Shown: positions 40,119 through 51,375 of the stretch, one piece after another
Numbering within the stretch: position 1 is the first letter of the stretch
Layout: each line of letters starts with the position of its first letter
Assembly: GCA_037013685.1 (NCBI GenBank)
Contig: CM072887.1
Location: forward strand, 51,945,154-52,009,153
Source: Acridotheres tristis
Lineage: Eukaryota; Chordata; Aves; Passeriformes; Sturnidae
DNA length: 64,000 nucleotides
Direction: 5' to 3'
The notes under the pieces: model-generated
Told to the model about the DNA's origin: nothing
Seen by the model: the letters and a program-made list of their open reading frames with translations, nothing else
Database searches by the model: none
Made by a program: the position numbers and the translations under genes

Positions 40119-41252
40119 TAGAATCATAGAATCACTGAGGTTGGAAAAGACCACTAAGATCACCAAGTCCAGCTGTTAACCCAGCACTGCCATGGTAACC
40201 ATGAGATCATATCCCCAGGTGCCACATCTACATGCCATATGAACACCTCCAGGGCTGGTGATTCCACCACTTCCCTGGCAACCTGTTCCAATGCCTGACT
40301 AACCTTTTGGTGAAGGAATTTTTCCTAATATCCAACCTAAACCTTCCCACACAAAACTGGAGGCCATTTCCTCTTATTACTTGTTACATGGGAGAAGAGG
40401 AACCCCCACCCCACCACAACCTCCTTTCAGGTAGTTGTAGAGAGTGATAAGGTCTCCCCTGAGCCTTCTTTTCCCCAGGCGAAACACCCCCAGCTCCCAC
40501 AGTCACTCCTTGTGCTCCAACCCTTCACCAGCTCTGTGGCCTTTCTTTGGACTCATTGCTTCAATATCTTTGTTGTAGTGCCAGGCCCAGAACTGATCAC
40601 AGAATTCAAGGTGCAGCCTCAGCAGTGCCCGGTACATTGCCCTGCTCCTGCTGGCCACACCATTGCTGATCCAGGCCAGGATGCCATCGGCCTTCTTGGC
40701 CACCTGGGCACAGCTGGATCAAGTTCAGCTGCTGCTGACCAGCACCCCCAGGTCCTTTTCTGCCAGGCCACTTTCCAGCTACTCTTCCCCAAGCCTGTAG
40801 CACTGCCTGGGGTTGTTGTGACCCAAGGGCAGGACCTGGCACTTGGCCTTATTGAACCCCAAACCACTGGCCTTGGGCCATGATCCAGCCTGTCCAGATC
40901 CCTCTGCAGAGCCTTCCTGCCCTCCAGCAGATCAACACTCCCACCCAACTTGGTGTCACCTGCAAAATGAGTGAAGGTGTCCCGAATCCCCTTGTCCAGA
41001 CCATTGATAAAGCTGTTAAACAGGACTGGCCCCAGTACTCAGCAAAGAGGAACACCACAAGTGACAGGTCACCAGCTGGATACAGCACCATTCACCACCT
41101 CTCTCTGGGCCCTGCCATGCAGCCAGCTTTTTACCCAGCAAATAGCACCAGGCCAAACCAAGAGCAGTCAGTTTCTCCAGGAGAATGCAGTGGGAAATGG
41201 TGTCAAAGGCTTTAGTAAAGTATAGGTAGACTATATTCACAGTCTTCTCCAT
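40119..41252 (-). mobile_element. CR1 LINE, 5'-truncated, with reverse-transcriptase remnant
   Basis: This is a 1.1-kb CR1 in antisense orientation. At its 3' end (40119 onward on the plus strand) it begins with 'tagaatcatagaatcactgaggttgg', the reverse complement of the CR1 terminal octamer repeat region. It continues through the whole CR1 3' region. At its 5' end the minus strand encodes the C-terminal part of the CR1 reverse transcriptase: residues like VYLYFTKAFDTISHCILLEK are recognisable at 41252-41150. The frame then breaks, and the product is not functional. It is the longest CR1 in the window and lies in the TULP4-GTF2H5 intergenic interval. Confidence 0.93.
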
Positions 41253-44200
41253 TTGATTTTATGACTTGCTTTGGTTATGATATTCATGTAACTACGATGA
41301 CAATGAAAAAATGCATTATATGAAAGCTTCCTTCACTGTTTCAAATTTAGTGGTGTAGTAGATTGTTTGTCATAGCTACCAAGTCAAACAATAGAAGTTT
41401 TTTTGTAAGATCTTTACAGTTTCTTTTGTTTTATAGTACATTTAAAAATGAGCTAGAATAACTGCACATTGAAAAGCCAGTCTCAATTTGGTCTAGCTTT
41501 CATACTTGCAGCAAACTACTTTAGGAACCACCTTCTGAAACACATCCACCCTCAGAATTGTTCCCTCCCACTCCTTACAGCTCCTTCTGGCTCCTGCTGT
41601 CACACAGCAGGCTAAACAGGCAGAAATAGCTTTAAAAAACCTTATTCAAAGCCAAAAAGAGAAACATTTACTGATTCCAAGATTTCAGGTTGCCTAGTCC
41701 TCCTGACTGATTTAGTCAGATGCTTAGCTTTGCCCACTCCTCATCCCTCCTCTAGAGCTCTTCTCAAATGCTATTTGCAGCTCCCTCTGCCCAAAAGGCA
41801 GCCTGACAAACACTAAAAGCTGTCACAGTCCTTTATTACAATGGCCTTGATGTGGTTGTGCTTGACAATATTGATTTCAAATATTCGTTAAGAAACCAGT
41901 TTGGTTTTTCTTCATTTTTATATTGATTTTATAACTTTCCTAAAATTAAAATTAAAAATTAGTCTCTGTTTAGACCAAAAGTATAATCAAATATGGGGAG
42001 CATGCTTCATTTTACAGCTGAAGAAAAATTTTTCTTTCATATTTGTATTTCAAGCTGGCTGATGATACAGAAGCTCATCATTATTCCAGGGTTACTCACT
42101 TTGGCTGAAACTCTAGCTTCTGAAACAATACCTGTACATCTAATGATATACATATCCAAAACACACGCAAAACACACACATGCAAAACATGTCTTACACA
42201 CAATAAAGTTGCCAGTGTAGGAGAATGAAGAGATTAAAAGGAGGTAAAACTACACTATCATTCCACAGAGAAAAGTGGTCCCATTCATGACAGAGCAAAG
42301 TAGAATAGTAGGTGTTATATCAAGAAAGCTTGGTCTCTGGTTAGATAAAAATCTCTTTGATACAGAAATCAAAATACAGTTGGATACAGAAACTTTTGTA
42401 TACCAATTAAGATCTAGTTAATTGCACGTAAATTTTTTGATCCTTATGCTTCTTCTGATCTTGTTCAATTTCAGAATTAACAGCAAATAATAATTACAAG
42501 CTTAAAATACTCTTCCCCCTCTTTCCTGCCTTTTTTTCTTTTTTTGCCCTCCCATCTCACCCCTCTAGCTTTGATACATTAGAAGCACAACACATGAAAT
42601 GGTGAGAGATCATTTGCTTGGTGTGCATGCCTCTCTCTACTGGCAGCGTATGAGCTATATGCCAACACTGCAGAAACCTGCAATACTATCTTATCTGCAA
42701 GTGAGATCTTCACAGCTGCAAGGGCACTCATCGATCTGCACATCCTGCGATTTACAGCTAGGTCCATCTTTTCTGTAACAGAAAAATGAACAGCTCTGAC
42801 ACCCAATTCCTTCAATCCATAGTCATCCAGAAATTTTGCTTGCTGTTTCTTTCCTGAGGGGCTAATTATGTGGCTAATCAATTGTCTGTCAGTTTTAGTG
42901 TTGGAGAGGTTTTCTTTGGTGTGTTCAACCACATTCCTGCATGGGTATTATGAGTCTTAAGACTTCTTCCAGGAACCTTACACTTCTTGTTACTAACGTT
43001 TAGAATTGCTCAAGTACAAAAAGCTAGCAGTAACGCCCTAGAATTTTTTTCACTGGGCAGCAATTTTATAGTCTGTTTCTAGTCTTAATCTTCTTTTTAG
43101 TGCTAAGCAATCAGAAGTGAGAAAATTACTTTTTCAGTCTATATGAGAAACACGATCCCTAATATTCAAAGTCCTAAGGGGGGGGTTGCACCTCATTAAA
43201 ATTTAATTGGTAGGTGTTGTAGTTTTTTGTTCGGTTAGGGAATATACTGAATTTTACCATTTCATGTGTGTAAACCAATAATGCTACTCATTTGGGGGCT
43301 GATGAGGGAAAAACTTCCTGTACATCTCATTTCCATGCACTGTGAGCAACACTGTAGGGATAAAGATGCAGGAATCCCCAGTGCAGACTGAAATACAGTA
43401 AGATTGAATGCTGTATGGTCTTCCACAAAATATGATGCATGTGATTTGAGGAACAGGTACCCTACAATCACATGCATTTTGTATTATGAGAAAATTAAAA
43501 AATCATAAATCTTACTTCTTATCAACAATGACTTCTTTTAATTTACACTCACTAAAAAATTATGTAACTTAATATGGAGCAACTTCTAAAGCAGGCTCAT
43601 GGTGTGGAGATACACAGACCTACCAGTAACATCTGATGTGAAGACCACATTTCAGACCCATTTTAACATAACACAGCTGTGTACCTACACTTAAGAGAGA
43701 GAACACTGGATACCTAAACAGCTAAGAAATTTCTGAGCTAAAAATATTCCAAAATCTCCAACAGTGAGTATCTTTCCAGAAGGACCCTTTGAAGCTGAAT
43801 GTTCATCTCCAGCTGAAAGCATATCCGATGTTCCAAAGCACGGTAAGTTTCTGACACATGACTGCGCGGGCCGCATCTTTTTTAAAGCAGCTTAAAATAT
43901 TGGCAAGAGCTCCCCTCACTGGTCTGCCTTCAAATTGCCAGCTCTTCAGTTCTGAAAATCTTTTTACATGAAACAAAGACTGTTAAAATATAACTTATAT
44001 ACCACATTAGGGGAAAAAAAAAAACCAAAAACCAAAACAAAACCCAAGTCCACATCAAATTTATATCAGATATGCTATTGTTTACATTTCTGATTAGCTG
44101 CTAAGTCATAAACCCGAAGATAATGACTTAGTTTAGGAACAAATTGTTCTTCCATCACTGTGAACATCAACTTATTTTGAATCCTTGATTTTGTCGAGTA

Positions 44201-44456
44201 CATATAGGCCTTCCCACAGTCTAAATTACAAAAAAACCCCAATTCTAACATACTGAGTAATGCACTCATTTCACAGTAACCACCACCAGCTTCAATGGGA
44301 TCATTTGTGGGATAATCAAGGAGTCAGCGTGGAAATTTATATGGCATTTGGAACTGCAAAAAAAATTATTATGAAAGCTTACTGTTTTCTTCAATGGCCG
44401 ACTTTTGATGTTAAGACTCTCAGAGTGTGTTGGTTTATATGATTAAAGAGTGGTTG

Positions 44457-44485
44457 ATATATATATATAGATAGATAGATAGATA
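44457..44485. repeat. compound (AT)n-(GATA)n microsatellite
   Basis: A short run of AT units passes directly into four GATA units, followed by an imperfect 'acatatgtatgtatac' stretch. Simple repeat. Confidence 0.85.
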
Positions 44486-44640
44486 CATATGTATGTATAC
44501 ACATTTATATATGATTCTTAGTGCCCTACTTTTGTAAGCTCAGCCTAGGGGCTGACTGAACTTTTATGGTGAAGATGCCAACTAAGAAAGGTTAAAGAGA
44601 AGTAATTTTAATGACACTATGATATATCATTATCTTCAAT

Positions 44641-44689
44641 TCACAGTAAACAATCTTGTTTATTTCAGCTCACAGTAAACAATCCCGTT
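44641..44689. repeat. imperfect direct repeat carrying forkhead-type motifs
   Basis: Two 20-base copies, TCACAGTAAACAATCTTGTT (44641-44660) and TCACAGTAAACAATCCCGTT (44670-44689), differ at two positions and are offset by 29 bp. Each contains GTAAACA, the core of the FOX (forkhead) consensus. Function is only inferred. Confidence 0.7.
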
Positions 44690-47600
44690 AATGCATAAAA
44701 TACATGTTCTCTGGATTGTTTTCACACACATGAGGTCACCCTGCAGAGCTGAGTGAGGAAAAAACTTTAAAATCTGTCGTTATGGCACATTAGGAAAAAA
44801 AAAAAAGAGGGTATCAGAGGATATGCTTCTGTGGAATCACCCTACAAACCTGGAAAGACTGTAAAATAGGATTTCTTAATGTACAATAGCACTTGGAGGA
44901 GGTCCAGTACAACACATCAAACAGCCATCTAGCTCTCACTACTAAGTAACAAAAAACAAAAGTCAAAAACAAACTCCCCAAGTCCCTCAATTATGATTAT
45001 AAATACATTAATGAATAAACAAAACCACTATAATTCAAATGGATTCAGGTGCCTACTTTTTTATGAAACACAGGCAGTTCAGCTACAGAGCCAAATCCAC
45101 TCAGTCTGGTTCTCTCAGGTAAAATGGTAGAATTTCCTAAAGCATTCTCTATTTTCTCTTAATAGCAATCTCTATTTTCTTTCTTGAGGACACATCCATT
45201 CTCTTATTGTTGGTTATTTCCTCCTTTACTGCACTGGACAATTATTCTTCCTGGGTTACTTGTTATACTAGAGAGAAGGAAGAGGGCCTCAGGCACTAGT
45301 CACAAGCAAACCAAGTCATTGCAACCCATATCTATACTGATCAACCAGGGTCATATTCATTGTGCTGCCAACCCCCACGCTAAAATAACTCCCTCTCCAG
45401 AATTAGCTCATCCCACAATTTAAAAAACTATCTAAATATGTGGCAGCATTTAGGCTTACTTGCTTTTTACACAGCCTTTTTTTGAAGGCCATTAATAATT
45501 TTTTTTTTTTTTTCCAAATCTGAGGCTTGGAACAAAAAATCCAAAATGCCCAATAGTATAATCTTCAATAAAAATGAGATGTTATTGCTTTATTTCACTA
45601 GGAAGCTGCATTTTCAGTTTCCATTCCTCTCTTCCCACATAACATTTTTTTTGAGTTATTCAAATTCTCTTACCTTGCTTAGGAGATCTGTCTCATCTTT
45701 CTGTCAAATACAACTCTTTAGCTTCTGCACGTGTTAACAAAAGAAGAATTTCTGAGCACGTTTAAGTTACAATAACTACACAAGAGCAACTGTTTACATT
45801 GCAAAACGCTAACAAGTGAACTTGTAGTCTTATTTAGATCTAAGTATAAATAAGTAGCAAATAATAAACGAAGTTCAAGAAAGTGTCTTTTATGTAATTG
45901 TACTACCATGCTATTCTTCCAAAATACTTCCAACTCAAACTGAAAGAAAAAAGTGAGCAGTGAAAGCCCTTCAAGACAAAATTTGGTGCTTTTACAAGCA
46001 GCAACAAGTTTGTCATTCAAGCTCTATTTCTGCTGCTCAAGCAGGACCTGAGAACACTATAGCTCTTTGCTAGATACTAGCAAAAAATGAACTTGATAAT
46101 TACGGATACAAATGTTAAATTAACATACAATATTCCAAGTACAGTGAGAGCTGATTTTCTCACCCCATCAACTCTATTATCAAAGCATGGCTATATTTAA
46201 ACAGATCTCCTATTCTCAAATGTTTCCAGCATTTAAAAAACCGTATCTTTAAAACAGTGTTTCATTCTAAGCTGTACTCACCAATAATATTTCATACCTG
46301 AATGAAAACCAGCACATTTAAAATCTGTAAGTGTAAATGCTGACTATTTCAAAATGTATGGATATTTTTAACACTAGTATCTACTTTTCTCCCATCTAGG
46401 CAAATATTTTTGCTGTTGTTGAAGTATGTAAGTTCCAGGACTACATGCATTTAAAAATAATCAAAACCTTTCAGAGGTGCAAGTTGATTCAGATCCCAGA
46501 AACTGTTGCTTGGGGTTTTTTTTTTGTTTGCTTTTTTAATTCATAGACATACTCAAGTTCTAAGTTTCCTCACTGGATTTCTTTCACCATACTACCTAAC
46601 TCAAGATCCCTTTTTCCCTAGGAACTACAGTGAACTCAGCTCCTTAGACTACATATGATAATACCAACTTACATCTTTACATCTTTTGTTTAATCTTCCA
46701 GCACAGAATTGGTTACGCCTTGTTAGCATACAGGAAGGATCAAAAGTATTGACAGGTTTAGAAGATAAAAGTCCATAAACCTGTTTCCTCAAAAAAGCCA
46801 AATTACGAGCAGAGAGTATAAGAATGCATGCCTTACTGTTTAGTTTATGCAGTTTGGAACATCTATCCCTCTGTATTACATAAGCCATTCATCAATTGTA
46901 AATATAAACTAAAATACAGGGAATGCAGCAACAAAGCTGTACCAGGAGAAAAAGCCAAGAACTGCAAGAAGTTTATTACAGACTGAAAAGGAAAGTCACA
47001 ATAGAAGTGGACCACTAGACATGCTAAATACAGAGAAGCTTAACATGTGGAATTCCAAACATGACTTTTCAAATGCTTTCTTTTGAGGAGACAGTGATGG
47101 ATGATTTACCTTTCAGCAGAATCTGGAAGGAAAATAAACTAGGATCCCAAAGAAAGGAAACAGACACTTATAAATAAACTGTATTAAGCTATAATGCCAC
47201 GTTAAAATACTGATCTCCATTAAATGAGCATCCAATAATTTTACACAAAACAACAGTTATGAGGTCAATGTTTGATCACTCTCTTGAGATCAATCTCAAG
47301 AAAGAGATAAGGAATCATAAACCATTTATAAATAAGATTTAAACTTCTTATTTCAGGTAAAGACATGTAGCTGGTTCTTAACCCACATGACCAGGGAAGC
47401 ACCCACTTGTGAAAGAAAGAGATTAAACAACTTGGACTAAAACTCATTGTTCTATACAGTCAGAGAAAAGGGATGGTACCAGAAATTACATGAAGTTAAA
47501 TTTTACAGGGATATTTGTTTATCCACATGAGCCTGAATATACACAATTCTACTGAACTTTCTTTGGACAGCTTTTTGATTAAAAACATCAAGTGAAAATT

Positions 47601-48652
47601 TCTCCTGAAGATTCCCTATTCCTGAGGGGGAAAAAAGCAAACAAAAAAACCCAACCTGAACAAAAAGCTAGGACAAACCCATCAGTTAATCTGGTATCTA
47701 CTGGACAAGAGAAACAAGCAGCAGTGGCAGAGTCAGTAAGGAAAACTGTTCCTCATAATAGCCTTTCTGTTTACACTTGTTCTTTTTCTCAAAGACAAAA
47801 GGGTGGCATCTACCTGATGTACATGAGTAGGCCTGAAAACCAAGGCAGTGTCTGAGCTAAAGTTACAAATAGTGTAAAAAAACCCCAAACAACCAAACCA
47901 TGACATTGCAAAGCTTTTTCTTTGCAGCAAAAGGCAGTATGGGAGAAAGAACTAAGCTTATTAAAATTAAAAAAAATAAAGAATTAAAAAAAAAACATAA
48001 CTAAAAACCCAAACTTTCTTGTTTGTTAGGTAGAGCATGGGAGTCTGATCACATAACTTATTATGACTATCAGCTTCAATGAAAAAATACAAGCAATTAT
48101 ACCCTATTGGACTGGTCTCAGATTTCTGTTACCCCTTTAATTTCTGATGATCCAGGGCAATGGATTTTGTTGTCCCAAGCCCCCCATATCCTTCCTTCCC
48201 CTCCAGATCTCCACCACCACTCCCCAAACTCAGAACAACTCAGAAAGCACAGCCTTAGTAAAAGTAGGCAACTAGTATGGGGCATTTGTAATATGTTTTA
48301 ACAAAAAAACCTCAACACTCCCAACCCCAAGCAACACAACAAAACATACCAACTCTCATCCTGATGCACAAAACCCACCAAGTTGGAGGCATGGTCAGAT
48401 CCTGCTATAACTTAGAGAGATGTTCCATCAAGCACAGATCATACTTCAACAGATATTCTTTACTTTCTATCAGTCACACTATAATCAGATTCAATCACAC
48501 ACAGAAACACAACACGTCGGAAGACCTCACTCCAACACAGAAACATTACTTTTTGGTTCATATCATCTCACAAGATAAAAATCTAATGGAAAACCAGAGA
48601 GCATGCATCAAAAATTCTCAAGGGAACTCCTCAAGTGTATAATTTTAAACAG

Positions 48653-48658
48653 TTTAAT
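48653..48658 (-). terminator. GTF2H5: candidate GTF2H5 polyadenylation signal (ATTAAA)
   Basis: On the minus strand an ATTAAA hexamer occurs about 200 bases after the GTF2H5 stop codon. It is the first canonical-type signal downstream. A further AATAAA lies about 1.9 kb downstream at 46977-46972. Transcript 3' ends are needed to choose. Confidence 0.35.
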
Positions 48659-48856
48659 AAAGATACCACTTCCTTTCAAAATGAGAAACAAAATCCAATT
48701 CCAGACTATTATGTCTATGAAAATGATGCATTTTCTATATAGCCATTTCTATGTAAAACTTACATGCCACAGTGTTATCTATTAAAACAGTAACAACCCA
48801 AACTATTGAAATTCACTGTTCCAAAACTTGCAGTAATCTCATTTCTCTGGTTTTTC

Positions 48857-49037
48857 TCACTTCTGAGTAATAGGAAACGAGTTCTGGTCCATTAACTCGC
48901 CCACTCTCTCCTGGAGGAAGTTGACCAACTCAGCTAACACAAAGACATGAGTTTCATCCAGATCTTGTATGATGAACTTCTTTCCCAAAGCATTTGACTC
49001 ATCCAAGTAGAGCAGAAACTGCTTCATTGCTGGGTCA
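48857..49037 (-). CDS. GTF2H5: GTF2H5 last exon, coding part (residues 12-71)
   Basis: The exon opens with T, completing the Cys codon split by the intron, then reads DPAMKQ and on to the end FPITQK and TGA (48859-48857). The acceptor on the minus strand is TTTCTACAG, with its AG at 49039-49038. Confidence 0.97.
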
Positions 49038-50452
49038 CTGTAGAAACAAACACACATCAGATCCCACCTCATGCTTACAGTTGCAAACAGAAGAAACACC
49101 ATTTGAAGACATTCCCAAAGATTTTAGGAAAACTAAAATTAATTTCAGTTTAAAATACAGTTTGTGAAGCTTTAGTAAAAGCCATTTTTTCCAAGGACTT
49201 TTGGTTACCATAGGGACAAAAATAAAATGGTAATAAAGTCTAATGAGTAGACCCAGCTGCTTGATTACCAGAGTAGTTTTCATTTGCTGCTGCTAAGGCA
49301 GCTTCAAAAAAAACCCAAACCAAAACTAAAACTCAAAAGTCCAACCCTTAATAAGGCAAGAGTAAACTTACATGTCTGATTTCAGCAATAGCCTCATAAA
49401 AACATGTTTTCTTAAAGCATGAGGATAACCAAAAAGTACTACAGCACAGACAAAGAGTGCTCATAAATGTACAATTTCTCACACTCTAACTGAAGTCATG
49501 ATGCCACCTTCTAATTAAATTTAAATATTTAGAAGAAAATATTTTGGAATTATGAAACTGCTTTTGCGCAGTCAGAGATTGCAAACATCTATTAATAGAT
49601 TAGGTGTACACAGAAATTTGACACACATTCTACAAACAGAACCACGTTAGCCTTGCATGGAATTCAGTCTAGAGCTGATTTTAAAAAAATAAAAACAGGA
49701 AAAGAGAAATGAAAGATTACTTCATCTCTCTCAAGAATCAGTAGAGAAACACTTCGTTTGCAAACAACAAAAGCAAGAAACTCTGTTTGCAAGCAATATA
49801 AAGAACAAAAGGGATCTAATATTTTCAAGGAAAAATTGCCAAAGTACCCTGGATTGCTTATGCCAGGGTAAATCGTACCTGACAAACATATAGATAACTT
49901 ATGCATATAGCTAAAATTATAACTTGTGTACCTTTCAAAAAATGTGACAATGTGAGGGTACCATCAGACATAGTAGAATATAGCTTTGAAGCATAATTTC
50001 TCATAGTTAATGCTTATTTTAAGTATTTAATCTTATTTTCTCTATTTTGCTAAATTAAAATAATCTGTAGACTACTATATATTTTGAAAAAAATTAGTTT
50101 TTTAAAACAATGTAATTGCTAACTTTTTTGCCATCATATTTTTTACCCCATATTCATATGCAGTTTTCTTTTCTTTAAAGAGGTTAGGCATAAGTGGAAA
50201 ACAGTCTCTTGAAAAGAAAATGGGAGTTTGGAATTAGGATTATCTATAATTGCCTTCTCTTCCTTCCCCCAAAGTCCACACTTTTCTCTGATCGTTCAGC
50301 ACCACCCTTCCCCACAGCAATTCTTTTTGTCTGGCCTCTTCAGGGACTTAGATTAGTTCCAAGCCTGAAGAAACACAGTCTTTGACACAAGGAGAGGCAG
50401 TAAATGCTGTTACTCACCACTCCACCAGAACACCTTTCAGAACATTCACCAT
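48857..50452 (-). CDS. GTF2H5: GTF2H5, TFIIH subunit p8/TTDA (complete, two coding exons)
   Basis: GTF2H5 encodes the smallest core subunit of TFIIH. It binds and stabilises p52 (GTF2H4), stimulates XPB in nucleotide excision repair, and its loss in humans causes trichothiodystrophy group A. Joining 50452-50418 (35 bases, [11 protein letters not shown] plus TG) to 49037-48857 (181 bases) gives 71 codons and a TGA, the family's exact usual length. The sequence is almost the human one, including [20 protein letters not shown] and the [16 protein letters not shown] helix. The splice sites are GTGAGTA and TTTCTACAG. A non-coding first exon probably precedes it. The gene is head-to-head with SERAC1 and shares its promoter island. 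Its 1380-base coding intron contains a decayed copy of a SERAC1 segment. Confidence 0.97.
49817..50185 (+). pseudogene. duplicated SERAC1 fragment: decayed copy of exon 3, intron 3 and start of exon 4
   Basis: This stretch aligns along its whole length, in the same orientation, with 54594-54957 in SERAC1. The copy contains the exon-3 acceptor and start (TTTTCAAGGAAAAATTGC), the donor region (GGTAAAT against GGTAAGT), and the intron body with shared blocks such as CTTTCAAAAAATGTGA and TAGAATATAG. It also has the exon-4 acceptor (ATATGCAGTTTTCTTTTC, TTAAAGAGGTT). Similarity begins a few bases before exon 3 and stops about five bases into exon 4. The exon-3 copy carries base changes and a net one-base insertion, so it would shift the frame. 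It lies within the GTF2H5 coding intron, upstream of the SERAC1 promoter, and is not expected to be expressed as SERAC1. Because the intron is included, it arose by DNA duplication or from unspliced RNA rather than from mature mRNA. Confidence 0.88.
50418..50452 (-). CDS. GTF2H5: GTF2H5 first coding exon part (residues 1-11)
   Basis: The ATG at 50452-50450 begins [11 protein letters not shown], identical to human GTF2H5 except one Val/Ile change. The donor GTGAGTA follows at 50417-50411. The exon probably extends upstream as 5'UTR to 50531, where TTGTGCTTTCAG forms a good acceptor. Confidence 0.95.
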
Positions 50453-50761
50453 CTTCCCGGTTCCCTCACGACCGCTCAAGAGTCGGCAAGAGCAACCCCT
50501 GCTTTGGATCGCACCGGCGATCACAGGAAACCTGAAAGCACAACAAGCCCAACACACCCTCAACACACAAAATCAACCAAACAACGCCTCGATTAAACTC
50601 AAGGACTCTTTACGACAATCCTACTCCCCGGAGGAGTGGCTGCTCCGTCCTGCCCTTGGTTACAGGGATTCCCAAGGGATCCGAACCCGCCCGTCAGCTC
50701 CGCCTTGGACAGAGGGGTTCCCAGGGGAGGGGATCCGATCCAGTCCGGTTCGGTGCCTCAC

Positions 50762-50830
50762 CTGCACCGGAGACAGAGGCTTTCCCGGGATCCGACCCCT
50801 CACACCCGCCCCTCTCCCCCGCCACTTCCC
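50762..50830 (-). other. GTF2H5: GTF2H5 exon 1 (non-coding), candidate
   Basis: On the minus strand TGCAG is followed by GTGAGG at 50761, a strong donor that pairs with the acceptor at 50533-50532 to remove a 230-base intron. A non-coding first exon agrees with the three-exon structure I recall for mammalian GTF2H5. The transcription start is not determined. Confidence 0.55.
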
Positions 50831-50899
50831 GGCCGGCGGAAGTGTCTCGCTCGCGCACGCGCACGCACACGCCGGCCCCCGGCGCCGCCCGCGGATTGG

Positions 50900-50975
50900 C
50901 CGAGACTGCGACGGCGCGATGGCGTCACGCGGCGCGCGGGGGCGCCGCAGGGAGCGGCGGCGGCGCAAGCGGAAG
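50900..50975 (+). other. SERAC1: SERAC1 exon 1 (non-coding 5'UTR), candidate
   Basis: The 3' edge is a donor, GGAAG followed by GTGGGA, with the exon ending at 50975. The start is placed near the CCAAT and YY1-like elements and is approximate. The exon contains an ATG at 50919 in a strong context (G at -3 and +4). Spliced to 53167 it would open a frame overlapping the main start out of frame. Confidence 0.5.
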
Positions 50976-51375
50976 GTGGGAGCCAGGGCTCGGGCGGGAG
51001 GCACGGGGCTCGGGCTGACGGGTGCTTTGTTCCTCTCCAAAGGAAAAGAGGGACAGAGCCACACCCGCTTCGCTCCTTGCCCGTTTACCTGTTGCGTTGC
51101 TTAAAGTCGGGTTCGCGGTGGTGTTTTCATTTTTTGTTGTTTTTATTTTAATATGCCCCAATTGCGCAGTCGCGAGGTGGGTAGCTGGGGACCGCACCCC
51201 GGTGCGGGACGGGGCTTGGAGCTGCCCGGACCAGCTGTGAAACAGGGTGCGAAATGGGTCATTTTGCATTATATTTGTATGTCCCAAAGCATGGAAAGCT
51301 CAGCTGAGCCGGCAATGCGCGCTCGCAGCCCCGAGAGTAACCGGCTGGACCGGGACAGAGTGGCCCGCGGGCCCG

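Larger units (their letters stand above)
41253..48640. other. intergenic / GTF2H5 downstream flank
   Basis: AT-rich DNA downstream of GTF2H5 (its 3'UTR may extend into the upper end). It holds a compound (AT)n-(GATA)n repeat near 44457-44485, a duplicated GTAAACA-type element (44641-44689) and many A or T runs. A 117-codon minus-strand open frame (42579-42932) has no family I recognise. No other gene signal was found. Confidence 0.55.

Noticed and set aside
40503..41252. Several open frames of 66-123 codons on both strands
   Set aside because: All lie inside the antisense CR1. Only the minus-strand reverse-transcriptase remnant is meaningful, and it is broken.
50382..51104. 240-codon plus-strand frame and overlapping frames in the GTF2H5/SERAC1 island
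   Set aside because: They run antisense through the GTF2H5 first coding exon and across the promoter core, with low-complexity Arg/Pro-rich products. This is explained by CpG-island composition.
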